64,000 nt of DNA from Tamarix chinensis (Eukaryota > Streptophyta > Magnoliopsida > Caryophyllales > Tamaricaceae): assembly GCA_030549775.1 (NCBI GenBank), contig CM060178.1, positions 67,818,896 through 67,882,895 of the forward strand, read 5' to 3'. This document shows, in pieces, positions 47,695 through 58,711 of this stretch; the first letter of the stretch is position 1; the number at the start of each line of letters is the position of its first letter. Position numbers and translations under genes: made by a program. Below the pieces are notes generated by a model that searched no databases, was not told the origin of the DNA, and worked only from the letters and a program-made list of their open reading frames with translations.

Positions 47695-49112
47695 TATTTA
47701 ATTATAGGTTTTGATGACAATAAAAAAAATCTTCTATGTTCCAAGTGCTATATTATTACATGTTTCAATATATTTGAGAAGTAGATTTGGAGAAATTGAT
47801 GAAAGAACTGAAGGAGGAATTGTACAATGCATGAAGATCCTCAAGCTTACAGGAGTATCTAGGCATTAAATATTTATGTAAGGTATTATAATACTTATGG
47901 AATTTACTTAAATAACATAGGTTAAATGCTTTCTGAAAGAGTTTAGTACTTGGTTTTTTCAAAGGAAACTTAGCTTGACGTCATTTGGAAATATAAAAAA
48001 GTATTTTTGGTGTGGATAAAATCGGCTGATGTGAAAAAAATTGGATAATATTTTGAGTAAATATCTTACTTTGTTATTATATTACTTTCTTAACTATTAT
48101 CCAATACATTTTAAAGAAAATATGTAGATACCATTGGCAGTAATTTTACCTAAATAAAGCTTTTATTCTGAGATTATTACCGAATTGATTAACCTAAAAT
48201 CTTATAGAATCTTGTTACTATTTTAAATCTAGGTTCTTCATATAGTGTTACTAAGTAAATATATGATTGACTAAGTTATTTTTGGATGAAAATTAGATAC
48301 TGATTTACATATGTTTTACAAAAATTTACCATTCACTTTATTATTTTTACTTTAGTAAATTGAAGATATTTTTCCTATTTAACTAATAGGTAGAATATAA
48401 TTTGATGCATCCGTGAGAATTATGAAAAAAGCATTACATTGCTAGTCATTGAAAAAGCTTCTTAGAAGTGAATTTTCATGGATAATTACTTAGTCGGGAG
48501 AGTATATTTATATTGAATATAGAAAGGTAGATGTTGAGTTTTGTCTTTAGTCTCACATACTACAAATCATTGTTGAATTGTATTCTATACTAATCATAGA
48601 GTAGAGATTGTTCTAGGAAAGTTTAAGAGGTTGTACTTGTGTGTTGCACCTTAGAATTAAGGTGGGGATTGACATCTAGAGTTAGATGTGTGTTTGATAA
48701 TTCTAAGCATGATTGTGAATAATTGAGAGCTCAAAAAGATGTACTATTTCTTTATGAATTAACATGAGAAATAAAATGAATAAAATTATAATTGTGGATC
48801 TATGCTACTTAGTAGAGGTGTATCTCTTATGTATCATATGTTGACTCTCTTAATGCATTTCTATGTCAAGGGACTTTAGATTGAAACATACGATGAACTA
48901 ATTCAAAACAAAAATCAAAACAAAAGTATTCTACTTACAAACTAACTTTGTATCATTCCTAAAGAACTTAGGAATTTAGTTTCCTCACTCAACATAGAAA
49001 ATTTAACTTGTTTCTTCATTTATTTTGAAAAAGTTTCAAATTTCTAATACTCAATTCAAACTCCTTCACTTTTGGTTATTATGATGACTAAACTACTACA
49101 CCAGCTCTTACA
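47695..49112 (+). repeat. Sirevirus 3' LTR
   Basis: 1,418 bp ending CTCTTACA. Partner of the split 5' LTR (24937-25448 plus 30030-30951). It shows the pre-insertion state of the site where copia F landed, near 48180. Confidence 0.85.
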
Positions 49113-51175
49113 AAAAGGAAGAATACTTTATGGCATAAATATTCTAAGAATCCAATACCTGATTCACTCGTTGGTTTTTAAATTTCTCAGGGTGCAACTT
49201 CCTCTCTGAATGAAATGCATAAGACACTTGGGCATCCATCCCTACATATAGCAATGCACAATAGATAGCATTAAAATGGAAAACAAATATGGGATAGTCT
49301 TAATAGATGGCATAAATATTCTAAGAAGAATCCAAAAACATAGTAAAATCATACTAGTTAGGAAAGTTCCTTATATGAAAAAAAAACACTAGATAGGCAC
49401 ATCTCAAACTTCATAGTTAGCTATGACATTTGTAAATGCAATTCATTTCATAACTACCAATGGCATCCAAGTTGGTTGTATTAAAATTAAAATTAGTGTA
49501 TAGAGGATAAGCTAGTAACACAACATGCACTAGCATATTCTTAGGACTTGAAACACTAGAATCAATTGCTAACTAGTATCGAACTTTTTCTTTATAAACA
49601 AATATTCAAATTTTAGATAAAGATCTTAGATAGACAGAATTATATTGAATTTTATTGTAATATCACCCAAATGAGAGCCTTCTTATGGACTTACCCATTT
49701 CTTTTCAAAATTACCATGATTTACTCTTCATAACATGTTAGGATTCTTTTTTTAAAAAAAAAAAAAGAGCATAAAGTTGGCTTACCCATGCTGAAGTAAT
49801 TCCAGAATCCTCCACGAAATGTATGATAACCTTCCTGAGCAATGTCAATATATGTTCAAATAAGAAAAAAAATTATTTTCAAGTTATGGTGTCATACATT
49901 TATTTTAACTTCATCTACATCTCCATCATAGAACCAGCAAGAATGGAAATATTTTTCTCTCATTAGAGCATAGATTTCACAAAATCATATATATTATCTA
50001 TCAAATTAGTTCACGTATTATGGAATAACATTCATCAACATATCATGGGAATTACATACACTTTCAACCTTTACTTTGTGGTTAAATAGTTAATCAAATT
50101 CTTAAGTTTAATACTAGTAAAATTGACATATAATATTTAAAGGTTTTCATAATCCAATACAACTATGCAATGTATGAGGTAGGTTTTGAACTTGGGACCT
50201 AAAGTAATTAGATCCTATCTTAAGTTTAAATAATATACCAAGACCAAGACCTTAGTGGTTTATATTAGTGATTTATGTTACTTTTATTGAAACATTCATG
50301 GTTACATGATCTCTAGGATGGCAAAGGGAGTCAAAGCATCTGTATCTTGTTACATATCATCTTTAAGTAATTAAATTTTGGTCTTTTTAATTATACTAGC
50401 AATAAAAATAAGCTTTAGAAAATTAAATGTGCAACATAAAAGCAACACATAACACCATAAGGTATATTTTCAAAATAAAAAAATTAAAGTTAGTAATAGA
50501 AATGGAAACCTTTTTTTAACATAAAATGCATTTTTCAAAAGGATAAACTATAATTACTATTAATAATAACAATGATTACAAACCACTAAATTATTAAGGC
50601 CTCCATTAGTACATTGATTGTAAGTTCCTAAGGAAGCCACACTTCTCCGAGAACTTACTGCCAAGGAGATAAGTACTTGACAATGTATTTGGTCTACGTT
50701 GAGATAGTAGGAGAGGAAACTAATTCATTTTTATTTTTAATAATTATATAAGAGATTCAAATAAATAAATTAAAGGAAGTTCTAATTTCTATGGTATGAC
50801 TCAGTAAGTTCTTTATTAACTAAGGAAGCAAGAGGGTCAAAGAGGAGTTATACTTTCGTTTAATTTATTGACTTACTTCATACCAAATAAACCTACATTT
50901 GGTACTCCCTTAAAAGTATAACTTCCTCAAGTAACATAATCTACACCAAGCGATACCTAAATGACTTACATTGATTTTATAGAATTGGAAAATAACATAA
51001 GCTATCAACCTATCATTTACTAATACATAAATGGCTTAAATAAACATAAATTATTAGTGATTTCCTTTATAAGAAAAATAACACATATAAATAAGTTAGC
51101 ATAGCTTGTCATAAAATAAAAAAAAATGGAATAAGAAATAGAGTAAAGAAAAAGGAGAGAAAGAGAGTTAGAAGA
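49113..51175. other. Unassigned AT-rich sequence
   Basis: No domain in any frame. A 19-bp direct repeat 'ggcataaatattctaagaa' lies at 49132 and 49309. 50600-50960 has inverted repeats (listed separately). A purine-rich run (51143-51174) lies immediately left of the LTR of copia C. Confidence 0.4.
50600..50960. repeat. Inverted-repeat segment, possible MITE
   Basis: GTAAGTTC near 50621 pairs with GAACTTAC near 50652. 'aggaagttctaatttct' plus 'ggtatgac' (50775-50800) is mirrored by the complement of 'gacttacttcatacc' and 'aagtataacttcct' (50870-50935). No clear ends or duplication were found, so the MITE assignment is tentative. Confidence 0.3.
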
Positions 51176-51493
51176 TGTTGGACACCACTTTAATAAAATT
51201 ATTTTCTCAATTAAATTATTGTTTTATCTCTTTATCATCTTTACATTTCACATCAAAGCAGGAGGTGAGGGACCATAACATAAGGGGACTTTATTGATAC
51301 ACAATATAGACTAATGATCCTCATTGGTCTAAGACTAAGTTAAATTAATTAATTATTAGACATTATTTGATCACTATGAATGATCTCGCATCTTATTCTA
51401 GTTTTTTTGAGAAGCTTAATAATTATTATTATTATGACACATGCAACACCCATATAAAATAATATCTAATTGGATAAGATTTATGGAGTTTAG
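51176..51493 (+). repeat. Probable 5' LTR of copia C
   Basis: Starts TGTTGGACACC and ends just before the primer-binding site, about 315 bp. No partner LTR is available in the window, so the boundaries rest on the TG start and primer site only. Confidence 0.4.
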
Positions 51494-51497
51494 TTAG

Positions 51498-51509
51498 TGG
51501 TATAGAGGC
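51498..51509 (+). other. Primer-binding site of copia C
   Basis: TGGTATAGAGGC, a slightly decayed initiator methionine tRNA site, 50 bases before recognisable gag. Confidence 0.6.
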
Positions 51510-51559
51510 AACCTAACCAACTAATTGAGACAATAGAAATAAGTGGAATATCCAGGCTA

Positions 51560-52170
51560 GAAAACCTATGTATGTATTTTTTGGTACTATAGAAGATGAG
51601 TTTTTACACTAAGTCAAGGATTTCATAACATCAAATGAAGCTTGGGATACACTAGATACAATTTTTACAAGAAAAATTGACCCAAAATTACAACTATTGG
51701 AGGATGACCTTATGTCCACCAAACAATGATGGTAAGCCATTATTTTGTAGAAGTAAAATCCATTGACAAAAAGATTGCAAAATCCAATTTAGAAAATGGT
51801 ATTACCAATGTAATGAAAAGAAGAATTATTATTCATGGCTTAAATCCTAAATATAATGGGATAATTATGGCTACAAGAAGTTGGGCCAATGAACCAAACT
51901 TAAGAAAATTATAGAACATATTACCTAATCAAAAGTCTCTAGATAATCAAATTTCTAAAGTTTTAATAAAAAAGGAAGATAAGGTACTATTTTCCAAAAA
52001 GATAGCATTGTGTGAAGATAGGATGAATAAAAAATCTAAAGACAAAGACAAAAGCTCAAGAAGAGGAAATAAAATTTAGCAAAAAGACCGTGGTGGGAGA
52101 GCTTCACAACATGGAGGAGTTAGCAAACCCACCTACAGAATTGAGAGGGAAGAAAATAAGTATCATTATT
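51560..52170 (+). pseudogene. Copia C gag
   Basis: 'TIEDEFLH.VKDFITSNEAWD' and 'KIDPKLQLLEDDLMSTKQ' are followed by an open stretch (51726-51914): 'VSHYFVEVKSIDKKIAKSN', 'RRIIIHGLNPKYNGII'. A basic Lys/Arg/Ser-rich tail follows. This is the copia gag domain missing its first ~50 residues. Stops after 'MSTKQ' and at 51914. Non-functional particle protein. Confidence 0.78.
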
Positions 52171-52389
52171 AATACAATCAATGTTATAATTATTAATGAA
52201 TAAACCTTTTTTTCTTGAGACTATAGATCTCTAAAGTTACATGGTAATTCTACTACTCTAAAAAAACAATGATATTGAAAATGAATGTGATTTTCAAGTT
52301 TCATTTTCTATAGAGGAAATGAATGCATCGTGATCCGATGAGCTAATGGAGAATCAGCACTAGTAGCAATGAGTGATAAACTTATTAAT

Positions 52390-53560
52390 TATAGTGATGA
52401 TTGGATTTTTGATTTTGGTTATTCTAGTCACATGAATGAGGATAAGGAGAAGCTATAAAATATGATTGAGTATAAAGGAGAACAAGTTATTGTCATGACC
52501 AATAATTTTAGATTACTTATTTCTCATATTGGAAAGATAGTTATTGTTCTTCACTTGAGTTTACACCATGTTCAAGTGGAGAATGTATATGATGCATCTG
52601 GTATGGAAAAGAACTTATTATCTCATTTTCTAGTAATTATTTAGTATTTACACCTAAAGATGAAAGGTATATCAAATTTTGAAGCTTATAAGACAAGAAT
52701 CCTACACTAAGATGATAAAATTTAGGCAACATAACATTTATTAAGTTGAAGGCAATGTTGAGGAAACAAAAGTCTTCCTAATTTGGAGGTAGGAAATAGT
52801 ATGATTTGTGTTAGTCATCAGTATGGCAAAGATAACCATTTACCATATGAATAGTTTATATACAAAGCAAAAACACCATTAGAATTAGTACATTTAAATT
52901 TTTATTTAGATTTGTGAATCAATCACCAAAAGTTACAAAAGGTTCATGATCATATAGTGATGGCTTCTCGAGTTTTGTGTGGGTAAAATAAATTAAATAA
53001 AAATCTAAAGAACTAGCAAAGTTCTTGAAGTTCAAAGAAAAGGTTGAGAAAGAAGTTTGGTGCAAAGTTTTATGTTTGCACACTGGTAATAGGGGAGAAT
53101 ACACTTTAAAGTAGCTCGTTAAGTTCCTATAAAAATTTGATATGCAAAGATAATCAACTTATCCTAATACTCCATAATAGATGGGGTTGTAGAAAGAAAG
53201 AATTGACACTTGGCAAAAATAAGCAATAGTATGTTGCACACTAAAAATGTTCCACCTCAATTTTGGGTTGAGTGTATTAAAACATTTATATATGTTAATA
53301 AGAGGCTACCTCAACCTAGGATTGGGCTCATCTCAGCATATAAGAAATTATGGGGAACAAAAACATTGGTGAGCTAATTTTGAGTATTATATGTTTTATA
53401 TATTTATGCCTAATCAAGAATGTATCAAGTTTGATAAAAACATAGCTTGTTGCATATTTATAGGATATGATAGTCAATGGAAAGGTTGGCGATGTTATGA
53501 TCCAATAATAGGACATTGTTAAACATAAAGAAATGTGGTATTTGATGAGACATGGTGGTC
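52390..53560 (+). pseudogene. Copia C protease and integrase
   Basis: The protease relic 'DDWIFDFGYSSHMNEDKEKL' (52392) keeps the first Asp, with the Ser-Gly-Cys core altered. 'VQVENVYDASGMEKNLLS' follows. Pre-integrase and core pieces are 'VSHQYGKDNHLPYE' (52810), 'KTPLELVHLNFYLD' (first Asp changed to Asn), 'NVPPQFWVECIK'-like, 'KRLPQPRIGLISAYKKLW'-like, 'CIFIGYDSQWKGWRCYDP'-like and 'MWYLMRHGGPL' near 53535. Many stops and frame changes. Minus-strand ORFs at 52919 and 53328 are shadows of this region. Confidence 0.78.
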
Positions 53561-53739
53561 CCCTATAAGAAGTAAAAATTCTAAAGAGATTCAGGAGTAA
53601 GTGTAGAAGTAGATGCAAGGGTAACCACAAGAAGATGAATCACGACTAACACAAGAAACATTGGTTGGTGTTGAACCATCACATGATCAAGGAAAAGCAA
53701 GATTACTTGAGAAAGGGAAGAGTCATTTGTAGGCATGAG

Positions 53740-54314
53740 TACAACTAAGGTATCTAGAAGATAAGATACTAACTTATAGAGAATACACTGTAATAACTAT
53801 GGTTCCTCGGCCACAACTAATTCACACCGTCATAACCATCACATGTATACAAGTTAAGATATACTTTGTATGGCTTAAAGGAAGCACTAAGGGTATGGTA
53901 TGGAAAAATTGTTGAGTTTCTTTGTAGAGTGGATATTCTGTGGCAACAACTAATTCACACTTATTAGTTAGAGTTTGATATGTTAAGCTAGCAGTAGTTC
54001 TAGTATATTTGGATGATTTCATTATCAATAAAGATGATGATGAACTAGTTTAATGAACTAGAAGCAATTTATTAAAATATCTTAAAAAGGAGGAGCTTAT
54101 AGAATTATAATATTTTCTAGGGCTTGAGGTCAATAAAACGTATTAGAGGAATATGGAATGTTGGATTGTAAACTAATCTCAATACTAATGGATGTTGATG
54201 CTAAGATTTTCTCAAAGGAAGGCATTGATCTTGAGGATGTCACCATATATCAGTCCCTAATACGTGGTCTAATCTAGAAGCTGTCCCCCAAATTTTGAGG
54301 TGTGTTAGAGTGCA
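53740..54314 (+). pseudogene. Copia C reverse transcriptase
   Basis: Pieces of RT: 'LYGLKEALRVWYGKIVEFL'-like (about 53867), 'AVVLVYLDDFIINKDDDE' (catalytic Y-x-D-D present as Y-L-D-D, 53994), 'YFLGLEVNKTY' and 'MLDCKLISILMDVDAKI' (54163), then 'DLEDVTIYQSLI' (54229). The start of RNase H, 'VPQILRCVRV', is cut at 54314 by the solo LTR. Frameshifted and non-functional. Confidence 0.75.
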
Positions 54315-54915
54315 TGTAATATCCCATCCTAAAATCCTTCAAAACCTATTTAAAATTATGTTGATATAAAATAAATTAGCTTTGGTTTTGAAAAGGACTT
54401 GAAATTCTAATAAAAATTTAAATTTTAAGCTTACCGATCAATTGGTTTGCCTAACCGATTGACCAGTATGCTCAGAGATTGACAATTTTATTTTTGACTA
54501 ACTAGTTGACTAGTCTGCCTTAACCGATTGACTAGTTATCTTATGGTTTCATATCAATTTCTAATTTTGATTTGAATATCTTTCTAATATTTACAAAAAA
54601 TTATAATTAGAATCTATTTATGCTAATAAGCATATTTTTGATGCTTTTGAATTATTTTTACAATGTTGAAATAATTCTATAATTTTAAATAGTTAAAATT
54701 TCCTAAAAATTACTTTTTGAGACATACCTCACATTCTCTCCTATCTCTCACCTTTCTCTCTCTCTTGTGGTAGCTGGGTTATATGGTTGACTTCATGCAC
54801 CTACTCTATGGCTCACCAACCTTCTGTTATAACCCTTTATAACTGCACTCAACCTCTATCACTCCATCATATATGCCTTTACCTCTTGGTTTCCCACACT
54901 TAACCAGATCTATCA

Positions 54916-54917
<2 letters not shown>

Positions 54918-54953
<36 letters not shown>
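54918..54953. repeat. (CT)n microsatellite
   Basis: About 18 CT units inside the solo LTR leader. Confidence 0.95.
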
Positions 54954-54957
<4 letters not shown>

Positions 54958-55251
54958 TCCCTCCCTCCCTCCTATGAATCTTAACCAAACCTCGCCTCTA
55001 TACCCCCATTCCTGATTCACTTTCATTTCTTACTTAATTTTCTTGCTCTCTTCTTACTTTTCTCGGTGGAAATTTTCTAATAGTTAAGCATTCATTTATT
55101 TTTCTCTTTTTCCTATCTACTTAGAAAACTAGGGGCTTACTATGGTTTTCTTCCTCCTTTTATCAAGCATTATATCCCATTTATTATTCTAATCTTAGCT
55201 TTAGTTCTCCCTTGTAACGCTTAAGAAAGAAAATATTCAAGTTGGTGAAAT

Positions 55252-55277
55252 TTCTTCTTCTTCTTCTTCTTCTTCTT
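55252..55277. repeat. (TTC)n microsatellite
   Basis: About eight TTC units inside the solo LTR. Confidence 0.95.
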
Positions 55278-57724
55278 ATTCTTATTTTTCTTTAATTTTT
55301 AAAGGGAGTTTTAAAGGGGATTTTTAATGGTTTTAACTTTTGATTCTCTTAGGACTCAATGTCCTACTAGATAGCCATTAAGTAGAAATTTTGTGCTAAA
55401 AGAATTACATTAAGATAATACATTCTTATCTTTACATATGAATAAGGTTTATGTTGTTTATTAAATTGCCATGTTCTTGGTGCGTTTTGTATTTAGCATG
55501 GCCTAATTATATCCTAAAATTTGAGCATGTGGTATAATTTCTTTTTGAGATTAAGCATTTTTTAGTTTCTCTGATTTTATACTTGATTTGGTGGTTTAAG
55601 CATGATTTCATTTAAATGCCTACATTACCATGTATCCATGTGACTCTATGTGTGTAGCATGTGTTTTTATTTGTTTTGTGACTTAGAAGCTTGCTAGGAT
55701 TAATATGGTAAAGTTTGGTAAATATTGGTGTGTGTATCATAAGTTTGGATGATGTTTCACCTAGACCAACCCATCAGTTTGTTGAGCCCATCCACTAGTT
55801 GTGAAAGCAATCACATGGTTTGGAAATTTTGATCAGTTGGATGCGAGATCGGTATTGATTTGATAAACCAATTGACTGGTTCCGATGAATAGTCGATTGG
55901 TTCACCAAACCCATAACCTAGTGAACCTACAACCAAAGGGTTCTAGTCTCTACTTATACCCATTAACTGGTTGAACCAAACCCCTCAAATGATTTTCTAT
56001 GAATAGTCGATCAGTAAGACTAACTAGTCGACTAGTCCACTGGTGTTATTTTTGGCTCTTGTATGGATGTATGCCGCCTCTTTTGTTTATTAATTAGTTT
56101 TATTCTTTTGGGCCTTTTACATTAACTCCTCCATTTAATTACACCATTTAAATTATGATATCAACTATGATTCTCTTGGAATTAATAAGAATCATAATGT
56201 TGATATTGGGATTTGAATTGGATAAGTTTGGTGTCATATCTAACACCCAACTGATGCATTTTTTATGCCTTGTAATGTTTTTGGTGTTATCACTTGGAAA
56301 CACCCAATTTGGTTAATAATGGAACTTAATTGTGCTTGGTTTTATCACTTGAAAACACCTAATTTGTTATTTGTGGATCTAATCTGTGATTTGTAATATA
56401 AATTGAAAATGTATGATATTAGAATAAGATTTTGTTTGAGCCTTTTTCTCTGACTCTTGGGCAACTAATCGGGAGTTAGTGAATGAGCTACCTTGTGGTT
56501 TACATTTTTACTCAGTACTTATTTCCTTCTCTATTGAGTTGCAGTCGATATAGGGTATGTGCATATCCTTGAGGTATAGGTTTATACTATGGCAGGTTGG
56601 TAGGGCATCAATGTCTAGTACAGGTGATTGAGGTATTCTATGTACTAGCCCGTAGCATTTTATATTGACCATTGCTTAGGCAGGTGTGATATCCCAACTT
56701 TTAGCTCTCACTATGGAGGTATTCAAGGTGTGTTGGGTGAGGTATCCCATGTATAAGCCCCTTTAATGTACTTCAACCACATGTGATGGGTATGGTATCC
56801 CGATTTATGTTAGCCCTCGTAGTAGGTGTACTCGATGAGTGGTGGGTTTGGTATCCATAGAGAAAAGCCCATTCGATGTATCCTAACATCGTGTGTTATC
56901 CCATTATGTTTATACAGCTATGACTTTTCTTCATAGTAAAAAGCTGGTTGTGGTCAAATGAACTATCTAAACAACTAAAAAATATGTGATCACTAAAGGA
57001 ATAATTATAATATGGTGTACATTATGTGGATTGTAACACATTTACTGTATTTCTAGTCTTCCATGATTCCATACAAGTATGGCAAACTGATTTACTACCA
57101 CGAGCCTTAGTGTTAATTTATATTAGTATACTTATAAACATGCTACTATCTGACTTCTATGTATCGCATGAGCCTTGAAGTGTTTTAGGTAGTATGTTTT
57201 ACTTGTATTTCATCATACTGAGACTGCAATTGTGTGGTCACTATGATGATCTGGCTTCTAGCTTGGGGAGTAGAGGATGATTTGTAGGGATACGACTCTT
57301 AGTTAGAGTATGCTAAGGGTGATAACATAGGCTAGTAGCTAGATATTAATTAAGGTTGGAGATTTATGTTTATGCGTAAGAGTCAGGCTAACTAGCTAGA
57401 TGTTTTTTGCCCATTGTGTTGGGAAGTTTTTGTTCTTCTGGTTATTTAAACTCTAGTCTTGGATTTCCTTTATTTGGATTTTTAAACTCTCCTTATATCT
57501 ATATTATTGCCCTCACCTTTATTATCTTGTATTGTTGCATTAATATTATGAGCATGCATCTTTTCATATGTTCCTCCATTTTGCCTTGCATCAAACATGG
57601 GTTAGGTAATGATCACACCTCTCTCATGGTTTATATGGTGGTTACATCCCTTGGTTTTGCTTTTCAAACTCTTCTGCATTATAATTAAAATGAAATTTTC
57701 TAGTTTGTAAATTGGAGGTTTACA

Positions 57725-58035
57725 GTATGTTTGGTTATTATATGTTATATAAGAAATGTGTACCTTATGAAGTTATAGGGTAATGTGATATTGATTATGC
57801 AGGTGACCATGACACTCATTGTTCAACAACTAGATATATGTTTACTACTGAATTTGAAGTATTATCTTGGTGTACCAAGAGACAACCTATTATATCCTTA
57901 TTAAGTATAGTAATTGAGTATAGAGTAGCATACATGGCAACATATGAATGTACATTTCTAATGTAACTTTTATGAACTAGTGCATTATGTGGTGAATCTT
58001 TATTATAGTAATCAATCAATAATTGACTGAGCAAA
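57725..58035 (+). pseudogene. Copia C RNase H
   Basis: Resumes with 'GYYMLYKKCVPYEVIG', then 'CDIDYAGDHDTHCSTTRYMF' (acidic D-x-D-Y-A-G kept), 'VLSWCTKRQPIISL', 'IEYRVAYMATYECT' and 'LYYSNQSIID', ending where the CACTA terminus begins. Copia RNase H would continue for about 60 more residues, which are not seen. Confidence 0.78.
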
Positions 58036-58246
58036 CACTACTACAGAGTTAAAAATTCATGATAACATACAGACAATTGTTTTAAGAAGGATAAAAATAT
58101 ATAAGTTATCCAGTTAAAAAAATATAGGATTGAAAAGGGAAATAATTGGCTAGAATATAGACGATGGTTATAAGACACAAAACTATCATATATTGGTAGT
58201 TTAAAAAAGGCTCACTAGAAATGGATATAGACAATGGTTCCAAGAA
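58036..58246 (+). repeat. CACTA terminus and subterminal repeats
   Basis: Terminal CACTACTACAGAG followed by repeats of the form 'agac(g/a)atggtt..aagaa' at 58071, 58159 and 58229. Such repeats bind the accessory transposase in CACTA elements. Confidence 0.65.
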
Positions 58247-58291
58247 AAAAATTACATATATTCTTTTTTTGGGATTTTTTTTACTATCTTA

Positions 58292-58313
58292 CTCCTCCTC
58301 CTCCTCCTCCTCC
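58292..58313. repeat. (CTC)n microsatellite
   Basis: About seven CTC units upstream of the transposase; two overlapping Ser/Pro-rich ORFs here are artefacts of it. Confidence 0.95.
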
Positions 58314-58711
58314 TTGTACTCTTTGTCCTCATCCTCCATCACCATTATTGTTGTCATTTTCCTCCTCTATTTCTTTTTTCATCATGGAATATCCAATAGG
58401 TTTTCATTTTTCTTCTTCATTCTTACTAAATATTTTTGTAATATCTTTAATTTTTGTCATGGTTTTACTATTTAAAACATGACTGTGGAAAGAATTTTTT
58501 TTTATGTAATGTGGATTACATATAATTCATACAAATTTAAGTGTAATGTAGCATATAATTCTTTGGAACATGAATGTTTTGCTAACTATATAATAGCTAT
58601 TGTTTTACATACACTTGGTTTGAATGAAAAATTAATCAAAAGAAACCTATTATTGTTGTCATTATTATTTTTTCTTTTCCATTTATTTTCCTCAATTTTA
58701 TTCTAATATAG

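Larger units (their letters stand above)
24937..49112 (+). mobile_element. Old sirevirus-like copia element with nested insertions
   Basis: One element reads across 24 kb: 5' LTR, primer site, gag, protease, integrase, RT, RNase H, ENV-like region, polypurine tract and 3' LTR, all plus strand. Subtracting copia F, the LINE with its Cassandra, the solo LTR and their duplications leaves about 10.66 kb, a normal sirevirus length. The LTRs match along about 1.4 kb but differ at about one site in five where I compared them by hand. AAGGA precedes the 5' LTR (24932-24936) and occurs at 49115-49119, two bases after the terminal CA of the 3' LTR, consistent with a target duplication. Everything is pseudogenic. 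Confidence 0.85.
54315..57724 (+). mobile_element. Solo LTR, sister of 43950-47290
   Basis: 3,410 bp from TGTAATATCC to GGTTTACA, same family as 43950-47290 and same orientation. Copia C coding sense stops at its left edge and restarts at its right edge. Flanks are GTGCA and GTATG, so a duplication is at best decayed. Contains (CT)n and (TTC)n tracts in the leader that the sister copy lacks. ORF at 57407 is a shadow. Confidence 0.82.
51176..58035 (+). mobile_element. Copia element C, decayed, split by solo LTR
   Basis: LTR-like start TGTTGGACACC at 51176, primer site at 51498, gag, protease, integrase and RT up to 54314, then RNase H from 57725 to 58035 where a CACTA terminus begins. The solo LTR 54315-57724 separates RT from RNase H; reading sense is continuous across it. 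Motifs match copia B (minus strand, 19-21.7 kb) point for point, so the two are the same lineage. The 3' LTR was not found. Confidence 0.8.

Noticed and set aside
58221..58482. Overlapping Ser/Pro-rich ORFs before the CACTA transposase
   Set aside because: Driven by the (CTC)n repeat and poly-T runs; two frames are equally open, which is typical of low-complexity sequence.
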